This document shows, one piece after another, positions 17,359 through 25,333 of a DNA stretch of 37,459 nt. Location: the NCBI GenBank assembly GCA_021734345.1, contig JAIPJC010000018.1, positions 1 through 37,459 of the forward strand, read 5' to 3'. Position 1 is the first letter of the stretch. Each line of letters opens with the position of its first letter. Source of the stretch: Kiritimatiellales bacterium (GTDB taxonomy: Bacteria > Verrucomicrobiota > Kiritimatiellia > Kiritimatiellales > Pontiellaceae). The notes under the pieces are model-generated. The model made no database searches. It worked only from the letters and a program-made list of their open reading frames with translations, and had not been told where the DNA came from. A program made the translations under genes and the position numbers.

Positions 17359-18413
17359 GCCACCGGATCGGGATAGCGGAATTCCTTCCCCTCATAGTTA
17401 ATAAAGACCACGTCGTCGCCATCGCGGCGTATTTGCTCGGCTCCGAGGATGGGAACTTTCCCTCCACCGCCCGGCGCGTCGATCACATATTGCGGCACGG
17501 CGAGCCCGCACATGTTGCCGTGCAGGGAGCGGATGAGTTGGATACCCTTTTCGACCGGCGTGCGGAAATGGGCGGAGCCGCGGACGGGATCGCACTGCAA
17601 GAGGTAGTAGGGTTTCACGTTGATTTCGAGCAGGCCGTAGAAGAGATCGACGAGGGTTTGGGTGTCGTCGTTGATGCCTTTGAGCAGAACGGTTTGGCTG
17701 ACCATGCCGATGCCATGGTCGGAGAGCTTGCGGCAGGCAGCTTGCGTCTCCGGCGAGATTTCGGCGGCGTGGATAAAATGCAGGCTAAGCCAGACGCGGT
17801 GCTTGCGCAGGATGTCGCAGAGTTCGTCGGTGATGCGCATGGGCAGGACAACGGGAACCTTGGAGCCGATACGCACCATCCGGATATGCGGAATTTTACG
17901 AAGCCGGGAAAGGATGCCATCGAGCACCGTGTCACTCATCGTAAGCGGATCGCCACCGGACAGCAACACGTCGCGCACTTCGGTGTGTGTTTCCAAATAA
18001 TGAAAGCTCTCTTCCAACGACTGCAACCCAGCAGCGCTTTTTCCGACGAGGCGCGAACGGGTGCAGTAGCGGCAATAGGTGGAGCAGAAAGTGGTGGCGA
18101 GAAACAGGACCTTGTCTGGATAGGTGTGGATGAGGTGCGGCGTGGCGCGGTGCTCTTCTTCGCCCAGCGGATCGGCCAATTCTCCGGTTCCGAAATTGTT
18201 TTCATGGCCGGTTGGAATGACGGTGCGCCGCAGGGCATCGTTCTTCAGCAACGCGGCGTAGTGCGGAGTAACGGCAAAGGAAAGCGGGATCTCGCCATCG
18301 AACGCAGCTCGCTCGTCGGCGGTGAGTTCGAGATAGGCCTCGAGCTGTTGGCGATTGGTGATCCGGTTGGCGATTTGCCACTTCCAATCGTCGGATGGTT
18401 CTGATTCGTGCAT
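17355..18413 (-). CDS. KamA-family radical SAM aminomutase (lysine 2,3-aminomutase-like)
   Basis: A 352-residue PLP- and radical-SAM-dependent aminomutase. The iron-sulfur motif is C110-x3-C114-x2-C117; LSGGDP (151-156) follows; the PLP lysine is K319 in DAPGGGGKVP. Two acidic residues that bind the substrate amino group in lysine 2,3-aminomutase appear conserved: D275 in LLQCDPVRGSAHFRT and D312 in YVIDAPGG. The length is nearer to EpmB (about 340) than to clostridial lysine 2,3-aminomutase (about 416), so a role in N-epsilon-acetyl-beta-lysine synthesis or in EF-P modification cannot be separated. No ablB acetyltransferase, epmA or efp gene is adjacent. On the minus strand a perfect TATAAT (18457-18452) lies about 40 bases before the ATG. 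Confidence 0.9.
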   Translation of the reverse strand: MHESEPSDDWKWQIANRITNRQQLEAYLELTADERAAFDGEIPLSFAVTPHYAALLKNDALRRTVIPTGHENNFGTGELADPLGEEEHRATPHLIHTYPDKVLFLATTFCSTYCRYCTRSRLVGKSAAGLQSLEESFHYLETHTEVRDVLLSGGDPLTMSDTVLDGILSRLRKIPHIRMVRIGSKVPVVLPMRITDELCDILRKHRVWLSLHFIHAAEISPETQAACRKLSDHGIGMVSQTVLLKGINDDTQTLVDLFYGLLEINVKPYYLLQCDPVRGSAHFRTPVEKGIQLIRSLHGNMCGLAVPQYVIDAPGGGGKVPILGAEQIRRDGDDVVFINYEGKEFRYPDPVA

Positions 18414-18428
18414 TTGAATACCTATATA

Positions 18429-18459
18429 TTGACATGAGAAAATTCGTCGGCATTATACG
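18429..18459. promoter_or_regulatory. Overlapping divergent promoters (kamA / polyprenyl synthase)
   Basis: Within 49 bases, the plus strand has a perfect TTGACA (18429-18434) followed by TATACG (18454-18459, 19-base spacer) immediately before the polyprenyl synthase ATG. The minus strand has a perfect TATAAT (18457-18452) for the KamA gene, with a weak TTTTTA -35. The two -10 elements share the same bases, so the promoters probably exclude each other. Confidence 0.5.
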
Positions 18460-18462
18460 CGG

Positions 18463-19329
18463 ATGCAAATAGATAAAAACCTAATTAAGCATCAACTAAA
18501 AGCCGTGCGTACGGTTATGGCCGACTGCCTGCTCGATACCAATATCTCCAAGTTCCTCCCCGCGCGAAACAATATCATGGGTAGCGGGAAAATGTTGCGC
18601 GCGCAACTTACGCTCCACCTTGGCTCGGTCAATGGAATCGATGAAAAAACCTGCATCCATTCCGCCGCAGCCGTGGAAATCATCCACGGAGCGAGCCTGC
18701 TGCACGACGATGTGATCGACGGCGGCGTCCTGCGGCGCAGCGCCCCGACGTTTTGGAAGAAACACGGAACCAATGGCGCCATCCTACTCGGCGATTTACT
18801 GGTCTTCAAGGGCTTGCACCTGCTGATCCAAGTGGATCGTACCGACCTGCTGCAAGAACTGATCGCCATGTGCACCTTGGTTTGCCGGTCGGAAGTGGAG
18901 CAGGAGTTGATCCTGCGCGGCTCGCCGGGAACCTGGGCGGAATGCGAAAAGATTGCCCGGGCCAAGACCGGATCGCTGTTCGCCTTTGCGGCGGCAGCCG
19001 CCGCCACCGATGCCCCTGGACAACTGGACGCGTTGCGCGAAGCGGGATTCATTCTGGGAACAGCCTACCAATTGGTCGACGACATTCTCGATATTTCCGG
19101 TAACGAGGAAGTTTCCGGCAAGACGCTCGGCAAAGACCAGGAACGTGGCAAAACCACCGCCATCACCGCCACGAAGAACGCGCCGAAGAATCCGATTGCA
19201 TATGTGGACCTGCTACTTGATTCCTCTTCCGCACAACTCGCTGCTTGGCCAAAACTCCGGGCGAATTGGGATGAATTTTTAAACGTGACAATGAAACCTG
19301 TACTAAGTAAACATCTCGGTTCTGTGTAG
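18463..19329 (+). CDS. Polyprenyl diphosphate synthase (trans-isoprenyl type)
   Basis: Head-to-tail condensation of isopentenyl diphosphate onto an allylic diphosphate, making the chain for quinones or other isoprenoids; cytosolic, 288 residues, somewhat short for octa-/hepta-prenyl synthases (about 320). The first aspartate-rich motif is DDVID (82-86) after ASLLH, followed by RR (91-92); the second is DDILD (206-210), with KTG (168-170) between. The residues before DDVID that set chain length are small or hydrophobic (HGASLLH), consistent with a long product, but the length is not certain. Placement before nqr suggests quinone side-chain supply; this is inference. There is no clear ribosome-binding site, and the promoter abuts the ATG, suggesting a leaderless mRNA. 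Confidence 0.9.
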   Translation: MQIDKNLIKHQLKAVRTVMADCLLDTNISKFLPARNNIMGSGKMLRAQLTLHLGSVNGIDEKTCIHSAAAVEIIHGASLLHDDVIDGGVLRRSAPTFWKKHGTNGAILLGDLLVFKGLHLLIQVDRTDLLQELIAMCTLVCRSEVEQELILRGSPGTWAECEKIARAKTGSLFAFAAAAAATDAPGQLDALREAGFILGTAYQLVDDILDISGNEEVSGKTLGKDQERGKTTAITATKNAPKNPIAYVDLLLDSSSAQLAAWPKLRANWDEFLNVTMKPVLSKHLGSV

Positions 19330-19374
19330 CTTTTAGGAATCGTGGAAGGCGAACCCACCCTAGATTAGTAAATC

Positions 19375-19388
19375 GATAATATTTTATC
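19375..19388. promoter_or_regulatory. AT-rich inverted repeat upstream of nqrA
   Basis: GATAA-TATT-TTATC lies 80-93 bases before the nqrA start, inside the 138-base gap after the polyprenyl synthase gene. It could be an operator or an upstream promoter element. I could not assign a sigma-70 promoter in the gap with confidence, so read-through from the upstream gene remains possible. Confidence 0.3.
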
Positions 19389-19467
19389 AATAATCTGCTT
19401 TTCACGGTTAGTACGAATTGCTACACAGGCACGCATTGTTTGAACAAGAAACCAACGAGGAACAGTT

Positions 19468-20826
19468 TTGGCTGACTTCAAAATTAAAAAAGGCTTCGAC
19501 ATCAAGGTCTTAGGCAAACCAAAGCCTGAAATCGAAGAGTACGCGTCCCAGCAACTATTCACGGTCTATCCGTCGGAATTCGACGGATTGAAATCGCGTC
19601 TTAAAGTGGCAGAGGGAGACCGCGTCAAACGCGGCGACATCCTGTTTGTTAACAAGAAAAACGAGAAGATGGTCTTCCGTTCGCCCTGTGGTGGAACGGT
19701 CACGGCAATCAATCTTGGCCCGCGGCGAGTTCCGGTCCACGTCCAGATCGAACAGTCTGCGCAGGAAGAGAGCGTCACGTTCGGTACCTACACCAAGGAC
19801 TCGGTCAAATCCCTCTCCCGCGAACAGCTTGTCGACCACCTGCTCAACACGGGAATGTGGCCGCTGATCAAGCAACGGCCATTCTCCAAGATTGCCGATC
19901 CTGCCGCTGCTCCTAAAGCCGTCTTCGTGAACGCAGCGAAATCCGCACCCTTCCAAGCCGACTTCAGCCTTATCCTCAAGGGCGACGAAAACGCATTCGA
20001 AACCGGACTCAATGCACTGGCCAAGCTGACAGAAGGAAAGGTACACCTGTGCAAGTCGGCCAAGTCAGCTATTCCGGAGTTTGGATGTGCGACCAGCCAC
20101 ATCTTCAGCGGACCGCATCCGGCAGGCAACACCAGCGTGCACATCAACCGCATCAGCCCGATCCGTCCGGCGGACACCGTCTACACGATCGCGGCGCAGG
20201 ATGTAATCCTGATCGGCAAGCTGTTGCTAACCGGCGAACTGCCGCGCACCAAGGTCATTGCACTTGGCGGTCCAGCCGTGAAAGAGGAATGTCGCAAGCA
20301 TTACCGGGTTCGGTTGGGTTCGAATCTAAAACCGCTGTTTGAAAAGACACTCGAAGTCGGCAAGGAACTTCGTATCGTTTCAGGCAACATCCTCTGTGGC
20401 GATATCGTCAAGGCCGACTCCGGCGTCCGTTTCTACGGGTCGGAATTTTTTGTGCTTGAAGAAGACCGCTCGCGCCACCTGATGGGTTGGACGATGCCAG
20501 GCCTGTTCCAATACAGCTCGCACCGCGTCAACCTTTCGTCGCTCATGGGCCTGACCCACGAATGGAAGCTGGGCACCAGCCTGCATGGCAGCCATCGCGC
20601 AATGGTGGTTACCGGATGGATGGATCGCTATCAGCCGCTCAACATCATGACCGACTATCTGATCCGTGCGGCGCTCGCACACGACACGGGAGAAATGGTC
20701 CAGCTCGGCATCCTCGAAACCGATCCGGAGGATTTTGCCTTGGCTGCATTCGTTGATCCACACAAGACCGATGTCTGCAAGATCATCAAGCAGGGTCTGC
20801 AGGAAATTGAAGAAGAAGGACTCTGA
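19468..20826 (+). CDS. nqrA: Na+-translocating NADH:quinone reductase subunit A
   Basis: The large peripheral cytoplasmic subunit of the sodium pump Nqr (452 residues), which docks on NqrB and carries no essential redox cofactor in well-studied systems. It opens with IKKGFDIKVLGKP and a biotinyl-like hammerhead segment (VAEGDRVKRGDILFVNKKN), typical of NqrA; a later GPHPAGNTSVHINRISPI block is a family hallmark. The start is a TTG at 19468, nine bases after GAGGAA; no ATG fits. Its stop overlaps the nqrB ATG (TGATG). First gene of the six-gene operon nqrABCDEF, in the usual order. Confidence 0.95.
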   Translation: MADFKIKKGFDIKVLGKPKPEIEEYASQQLFTVYPSEFDGLKSRLKVAEGDRVKRGDILFVNKKNEKMVFRSPCGGTVTAINLGPRRVPVHVQIEQSAQEESVTFGTYTKDSVKSLSREQLVDHLLNTGMWPLIKQRPFSKIADPAAAPKAVFVNAAKSAPFQADFSLILKGDENAFETGLNALAKLTEGKVHLCKSAKSAIPEFGCATSHIFSGPHPAGNTSVHINRISPIRPADTVYTIAAQDVILIGKLLLTGELPRTKVIALGGPAVKEECRKHYRVRLGSNLKPLFEKTLEVGKELRIVSGNILCGDIVKADSGVRFYGSEFFVLEEDRSRHLMGWTMPGLFQYSSHRVNLSSLMGLTHEWKLGTSLHGSHRAMVVTGWMDRYQPLNIMTDYLIRAALAHDTGEMVQLGILETDPEDFALAAFVDPHKTDVCKIIKQGLQEIEEEGL

Positions 20827-22055
20827 TGAAATTTCTATTCGACTTTCTAGACAAGAATATCGCACCGCTTTTTGAAAAGGGCGGAAAATTCGAACGGCTT
20901 TATCCGCTGTACGAAGCAGGCGACACATTTGCCCGCACACCGGCGGATGTCACCCCCAGTGCGCCGCACGTCCGCGACTCCATCGACCAGAAACGGTTGA
21001 TGGTTTTCGTGGTATACGCATTGCTTCCCTGCCTTTTCTTCGGCATCTGGAATGCAGGCCACCTCTTCAACATCAGCAACCACGTTGAAGGGGCTAGCTT
21101 CATGACCGACATAATCCGCGGTTCCGCCATGGTGTTGCCGATCGTGCTGGTCTCCTACCTAGTCGGCGGCATATGGGAAGTGCTCTTCGCCATCGTCCGG
21201 CGTCACGAGATCAACGAAGGCTTCCTGGTTACCGGCATGCTGTTCCCGCTGGTGCTGCCCCCCACCCTGCCGCTTTGGCAGGTGGCTGTCGGTATCTCGT
21301 TCGGCATTATCATCGGCAAGGAAATCTTCGGCGGTGTCGGCTACAATATCCTGAACCCTGCGCTGACCGCCCGTGCGTTCCTCTTCTTCGCCTATCCGGC
21401 GCAGATCTCGGGCGACAAGGTGTGGGTCGGCACCGCGCACACCGCGTTTGACAGCGGCTTCTTCGGGAAAGTCGCGGAAAACATCGATGGCGTGACCGCG
21501 GCCACTCCGCTGGCGGTTGCCGCCGCCGCCGAGAAAGGCACGGATGCGATCCATGCATTGGGCGAAGCGGGCTACACGTTATGGAACATGACGGTTGGCA
21601 CCATCCCCGGCTGCATCGGTTCGACTTCGGTGATCGCGATCATGCTGGGAATGGTGTTCCTGCTCATCACCGGCATCGCCTCGTGGCGCGTCATGCTTAG
21701 CGGCGTAATTGGAATGGCAGCCACCGGCTACCTGTTCAATGCGCTCCCGCTCGAAAGCGCCTATTCGCAGCTACCCTTCTACTACCACCTCGTCATGGGC
21801 GGCTTTGCCTTCGGCATCGTTTTCATGGCAACCGACCCGGTCTCCTGCGCGGCGACCAACGCCGGCAAATGGATTTATGGATTCATGATCGGTGCCCTCA
21901 CCGTACTGATCCGCATCGCCAACCCGGCCTATCCGGAAGGCACGATGCTGGCGATCCTTTTCATGAACGTGATGGCGCCTTTGGTCGACCACTTCGTCGT
22001 CCAGTCGCACATCAAAAAGAGAACTGCTTATGCGAGGGCTTTGAACAATGCGTGA
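20826..22055 (+). CDS. nqrB: Na+-translocating NADH:quinone reductase subunit B
   Basis: An integral membrane subunit (409 residues) that carries a covalently bound FMN and riboflavin and takes part in sodium movement and quinone reduction. About ten hydrophobic segments are seen. The FMN attachment site is the threonine in DGVTAATPLA (about T227), corresponding to T236 of Vibrio NqrB; covalent attachment needs the flavin transferase ApbE, which is not in this window. The FNISNHVEGA and KEIFGGVGYNILNPALTARAFLFFAYP blocks are typical of the family. It overlaps nqrA by one base and nqrC by eight. Confidence 0.96.
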   Translation: MKFLFDFLDKNIAPLFEKGGKFERLYPLYEAGDTFARTPADVTPSAPHVRDSIDQKRLMVFVVYALLPCLFFGIWNAGHLFNISNHVEGASFMTDIIRGSAMVLPIVLVSYLVGGIWEVLFAIVRRHEINEGFLVTGMLFPLVLPPTLPLWQVAVGISFGIIIGKEIFGGVGYNILNPALTARAFLFFAYPAQISGDKVWVGTAHTAFDSGFFGKVAENIDGVTAATPLAVAAAAEKGTDAIHALGEAGYTLWNMTVGTIPGCIGSTSVIAIMLGMVFLLITGIASWRVMLSGVIGMAATGYLFNALPLESAYSQLPFYYHLVMGGFAFGIVFMATDPVSCAATNAGKWIYGFMIGALTVLIRIANPAYPEGTMLAILFMNVMAPLVDHFVVQSHIKKRTAYARALNNA

Positions 22056-22755
22056 AGATACTAAAACCATTACCTTTGCGGCGATCGTTTGCGTGACGTG
22101 CAGCCTTTTGCTCTCGGGCACGGCCGCCGTACTCAAGGGACTACAGGACGCGAACATCGCCTTTGACATCCAGCGGAACATTGTCAAGGCTTTCGGGGTA
22201 TCCATCGAAGGTGCAACCCGCGAATCGATCCAAACCACCTTCAAGCAAAAGATTGCCGAGCTGGTGGTCGATGCGGCGACCGGAAAAGTGATCGACGGGA
22301 TGACGGTCGACCAAATCCCGTCCGCAGACCTCGATGCAAAAACCAAGCTTCCACTCTACACGTGGACGGACGATGGCAAGATCACGAAATATGCGTTCCC
22401 CGTCTCTGGAAAAGGATTGTGGAGCATGCTCTACGGCTACCTCTCCTTGGACGCCGATCTTGAAACCGTGGCGGGCATCAGCTTCTACAAGCATGGCGAA
22501 ACGCCGGGTCTTGGTGCGGAAATCGAGAAGGATTGGTTCCAATCCCAGTTTAAGGGAAAGCATATCTACAAGGATGGGAAGCCGCTTGCATTCGCCGTCG
22601 CCAAGGGCAGTGCCGACAAGCTTCCTGAAGAGCAGAAGATGCGCACGGTCGACGGCATCTCCGGTGCCACACTCACCGGGAAAGGCGTACAAAAGCTCAT
22701 CAACACCGACGCGGCTCTTTACAGTTCATACTTCAACAGCATAAGAGGAAAATAA
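22048..22755 (+). CDS. nqrC: Na+-translocating NADH:quinone reductase subunit C
   Basis: A 235-residue subunit with one N-terminal membrane helix (about 8-28) and a periplasmic FMN-binding domain. The covalent FMN attachment motif is S205-G-A-T208 in [12 protein letters not shown], matching T225 of Vibrio NqrC. YGYLSLD and [12 protein letters not shown] are conserved FMN-domain blocks. It starts eight bases before the nqrB stop and ends two bases before the nqrD start, so translation is coupled. Confidence 0.95.
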   Translation: MREDTKTITFAAIVCVTCSLLLSGTAAVLKGLQDANIAFDIQRNIVKAFGVSIEGATRESIQTTFKQKIAELVVDAATGKVIDGMTVDQIPSADLDAKTKLPLYTWTDDGKITKYAFPVSGKGLWSMLYGYLSLDADLETVAGISFYKHGETPGLGAEIEKDWFQSQFKGKHIYKDGKPLAFAVAKGSADKLPEEQKMRTVDGISGATLTGKGVQKLINTDAALYSSYFNSIRGK

Positions 22756-22757
22756 CC

Positions 22758-23360
22758 ATGGCATCGGCTGCAAAAAAACTCTTAATGGATCCATTCTCGG
22801 ACAACAACCCGATCACCGTACAGGTGCTGGGCGTCTGTTCCGCGCTGGCGGTTACGGTCAAGGTCGAAACGGCCATCGTAATGGCCTTGGCGCTGACCTC
22901 GGTGGTCGCGCTCTCCAACTTCGTGATTTCGCTGCTGCGCAACATGATTCCGAGCGGGATCCGCATGATCGTGGAAATGGCCGTGGTCGCGACGCTCGTG
23001 ATTATCGCCGACCAGCTGCTGCGGGCCTTCCTGTTCGATATAAGCAAACAGTTGAGCGTATTCGTCGGGCTTATCATCACCAACTGCATCGTGATGGGCC
23101 GCGCAGAAGCCTTCGCATTGCAGAACCCACCCAAAGAATCCTTCTTGGATGGTATCGGCAACGGTGTCGGCTACGGCATCGTTCTCGTCACCGTTGCATC
23201 GATCCGCGAGATTCTTGGTTTCGGCAAATGGCTCTCGTTCAAAGTGCTTCCCGACAGCTATATGGGCAATGGTCTTGCCCTACTCGCTCCGGGCGCGTTC
23301 ATCATATTGGGTTTGCTCATTTGGGCACAACGTACCGTCACCAAGAAGGTGGAGGAATAA
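22758..23360 (+). CDS. nqrD: Na+-translocating NADH:quinone reductase subunit D
   Basis: A 200-residue integral membrane subunit with about six helices. With NqrE it forms the inverted-topology pair that holds a membrane-embedded iron centre in Vibrio Nqr. The [22 protein letters not shown] and [19 protein letters not shown] blocks, with the buried cysteine in TNCIVMGR, are characteristic of NqrD/RnfE. AGAGGAA precedes the ATG. Nqr rather than Rnf identity is set by the operon, which has nqrA and nqrF. Confidence 0.95.
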   Translation: MASAAKKLLMDPFSDNNPITVQVLGVCSALAVTVKVETAIVMALALTSVVALSNFVISLLRNMIPSGIRMIVEMAVVATLVIIADQLLRAFLFDISKQLSVFVGLIITNCIVMGRAEAFALQNPPKESFLDGIGNGVGYGIVLVTVASIREILGFGKWLSFKVLPDSYMGNGLALLAPGAFIILGLLIWAQRTVTKKVEE

Positions 23361-23363
23361 GCC

Positions 23364-23975
23364 ATGGAATATCTCAACCTTGCCATTAAATCGATCTTTG
23401 TCGAAAATATCCTCCTCGCCTACTTCCTGGGAATGTGTTCATTCCTGGCGTGCTCGAAAAAAGTCGACACCGCCTTTGGACTGGGCTTCGCGGTTATCTT
23501 CGTCCAGACCATCACCATCCCGGCCAACTGGGCCATTCGCCATTTCCTGCTGGGACCTGGCGCCCTGCATTGGCTGAACCCGAGTTTATCAACGCTGGAT
23601 CTGAGCTTCCTGAACTTCATCTGCTTCATTGCGACCATTGCGTCGATGGTGCAGCTCGTCGAGATGATCCTCGACAAGTTCTTCCCGAAGCTCTACCACG
23701 CGCTCGGCATCTTCCTGCCGCTCATCACCGTAAACTGCGCGATCCTTGGCGGATCCCTCTTCATGGTGGAGCGCGAATACGGATTCCTGCAATCGACCGT
23801 ATTCGGTGTCAGCTCCGGCGCGGGCTGGGCTTTGGCGATCTGTTCCATGGCCGCCATTAGAAAGAAATTGCGCTACTCGCATATCCCGAATGGTCTGAAA
23901 GGCCTTGGCATCACGATGATTGTCACCGGCCTCATGGCCATGGCCTTCATGTGCTTCTCGGGAATAAACCTGTAA
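23364..23975 (+). CDS. nqrE: Na+-translocating NADH:quinone reductase subunit E
   Basis: A 203-residue integral membrane subunit homologous to NqrD/RnfA with six predicted helices. The conserved [22 protein letters not shown] opening and the [11 protein letters not shown] segment carry the cysteines that, with those of NqrD, bind the intramembrane iron. GGAGG just upstream, within the end of nqrD, serves as the ribosome-binding site, and the ATG lies three bases after the nqrD stop. The product should contact NqrC and NqrF in the complex. Confidence 0.95.
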   Translation: MEYLNLAIKSIFVENILLAYFLGMCSFLACSKKVDTAFGLGFAVIFVQTITIPANWAIRHFLLGPGALHWLNPSLSTLDLSFLNFICFIATIASMVQLVEMILDKFFPKLYHALGIFLPLITVNCAILGGSLFMVEREYGFLQSTVFGVSSGAGWALAICSMAAIRKKLRYSHIPNGLKGLGITMIVTGLMAMAFMCFSGINL

Positions 23976-24000
23976 CCTCCGACTTAAAGAAACAGACATT

Positions 24001-25236
24001 ATGGACAATCCAATCCTCTATATCGTAGCGAGCGTCGTAGTCTTCAGCGGCTTGATCCTGTTGCTGGTGATCCTGCTTATGGTGGCCGCGAAAAAACTGG
24101 TTCCGCAAGGACTGGCCAAGCTGAACATCAACGACGGCGGCCGCGAACTGGAAGTCAAGCCGGGTTCCTCCCTGCTGACCGCCCTTTCCAACCAAAAGAT
24201 ATTCCTCCCCTCCGCCTGCGGCGGCGGCGGAACCTGCGCCATGTGCAAATGCGTTGTGACCGAAGGTGGCGGAACATTGCTTCCAACCGAGGCGGGACAG
24301 GTCACCAAGGCCGAAGCCAAGGAAGGCGTTCGCCTAGCCTGCCAGCTGAAAGTCAAAAACGACTTGAAACTGGAAATCCCCCAGGAAATTCTCGAGATCA
24401 AGAAATACGAATGCACCGTGCGCTCCAACGACAACGTGGCCACGTTCATCAAGGAGCTGGTCGTTGAATTGCCCAAAGGCCAACGACTCGACTTCCGCGC
24501 CGGCGGCTATATCCAGATCGACGTTCCGGCCTACAAGGATCTCTCCTACAAGACCTTCGATGTGGCAACGGAATACCGTGGCGACTGGGACAAGTTCCAT
24601 ATCTGGGATTGCGTGGCAAACAATGAAGAGCCTTGCTTCCGCGCCTATTCCATGGCCAACTTCCCGCTCGAAGACGACATCGTGATGCTCAACATCCGCA
24701 TCGCTTCCCCTCCGCCGGGAACGACCTATCCGCCGGGCGTCTGCTCCAGCTATGTCTTCAGTCTCAAACCGGGCGACAAGATCACCATCTCCGGTCCCTA
24801 CGGCGAATTCTTCGCCCAGAAAACCGAGCGCGAAATGTGCTTCATTGGCGGCGGCGCCGGCATGGCGCCCATGCGTTCGCACATCTACGACCAGCTCAAA
24901 CGCATCGGCACCAGCCGCAAGATCACCTTCTGGTATGGCGGCCGGTCCGTTACCGAACTCTTCTACATGGACGAGTTCAAGGCGCTGGAAAAGGAATTCC
25001 CCAACTTCTCCCTGCACGTCGCCCTCAGCGATCCGCTGCCATCCGACAACTGGACGGGATCGACCGGATTCATCCATAATGTCGTGCTCAAGGAATACCT
25101 CGACAAGCATACCGACCCGACCGAAGTCGAATACTATCTATGCGGACCACCGATCATGCTCAAGTGCGTGAACGACATGCTCGACAACCTCGGCGTCGAA
25201 CCCGAAATGATCCGCGCCGACGACTTCGGCATCTAG
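24001..25236 (+). CDS. nqrF: Na+-translocating NADH:quinone reductase subunit F
   Basis: The NADH-oxidising subunit (411 residues): an N-terminal membrane helix (about 7-29), a plant-type ferredoxin domain with [2Fe-2S] ligands C73, C79, C82 and C114, and a ferredoxin-reductase domain with the FAD motif RAYSMAN (214-220) and the NAD-binding GGGAGMAP (283-290). Electrons pass from NADH to FAD, to the [2Fe-2S] centre and into the membrane subunits. It lies 25 bases after nqrE with a weak ribosome-binding site and is the last gene of the operon; two hairpins follow. Confidence 0.96.
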   Translation: MDNPILYIVASVVVFSGLILLLVILLMVAAKKLVPQGLAKLNINDGGRELEVKPGSSLLTALSNQKIFLPSACGGGGTCAMCKCVVTEGGGTLLPTEAGQVTKAEAKEGVRLACQLKVKNDLKLEIPQEILEIKKYECTVRSNDNVATFIKELVVELPKGQRLDFRAGGYIQIDVPAYKDLSYKTFDVATEYRGDWDKFHIWDCVANNEEPCFRAYSMANFPLEDDIVMLNIRIASPPPGTTYPPGVCSSYVFSLKPGDKITISGPYGEFFAQKTEREMCFIGGGAGMAPMRSHIYDQLKRIGTSRKITFWYGGRSVTELFYMDEFKALEKEFPNFSLHVALSDPLPSDNWTGSTGFIHNVVLKEYLDKHTDPTEVEYYLCGPPIMLKCVNDMLDNLGVEPEMIRADDFGI

Positions 25237-25258
25237 GATACTCCACTGGAGTTAATAA

Positions 25259-25291
25259 AAGGAAGCCCGGTTCTGCAACCGGGCTTCTTTG
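25259..25291. terminator. Intrinsic terminator after nqrF (bidirectional)
   Basis: A stem of up to 14 base pairs (25259-25272 with 25277-25290, one G-T pair), loop CTGC, with GAAGCCCGGTT/AACCGGGCTTC as core. T residues follow on the plus strand and TTTTATT follows the stem on the minus strand, so it can end both nqr and the convergent pgi transcript. Confidence 0.85.
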
Positions 25292-25304
25292 TATTATTCG
25301 AATC

Positions 25305-25333
25305 TGGGGCGGATCGATCCCGCCCCGATTTTA
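25305..25333. terminator. Second hairpin between nqrF and pgi
   Basis: GGGGCGG (25306-25312) pairs with CCGCCCC (25320-25326) around loop ATCGATC, followed on the plus strand by GATTTTATTTATT. It backs up the first nqr terminator and begins three bases after the pgi stop when read on the minus strand. Confidence 0.65.

Noticed and set aside
19370-19390. FNR-like site upstream of nqrA
   Set aside because: The arms resemble parts of TTGAT/ATCAA, but the spacing is wrong for an FNR site, so only a generic inverted repeat is reported.
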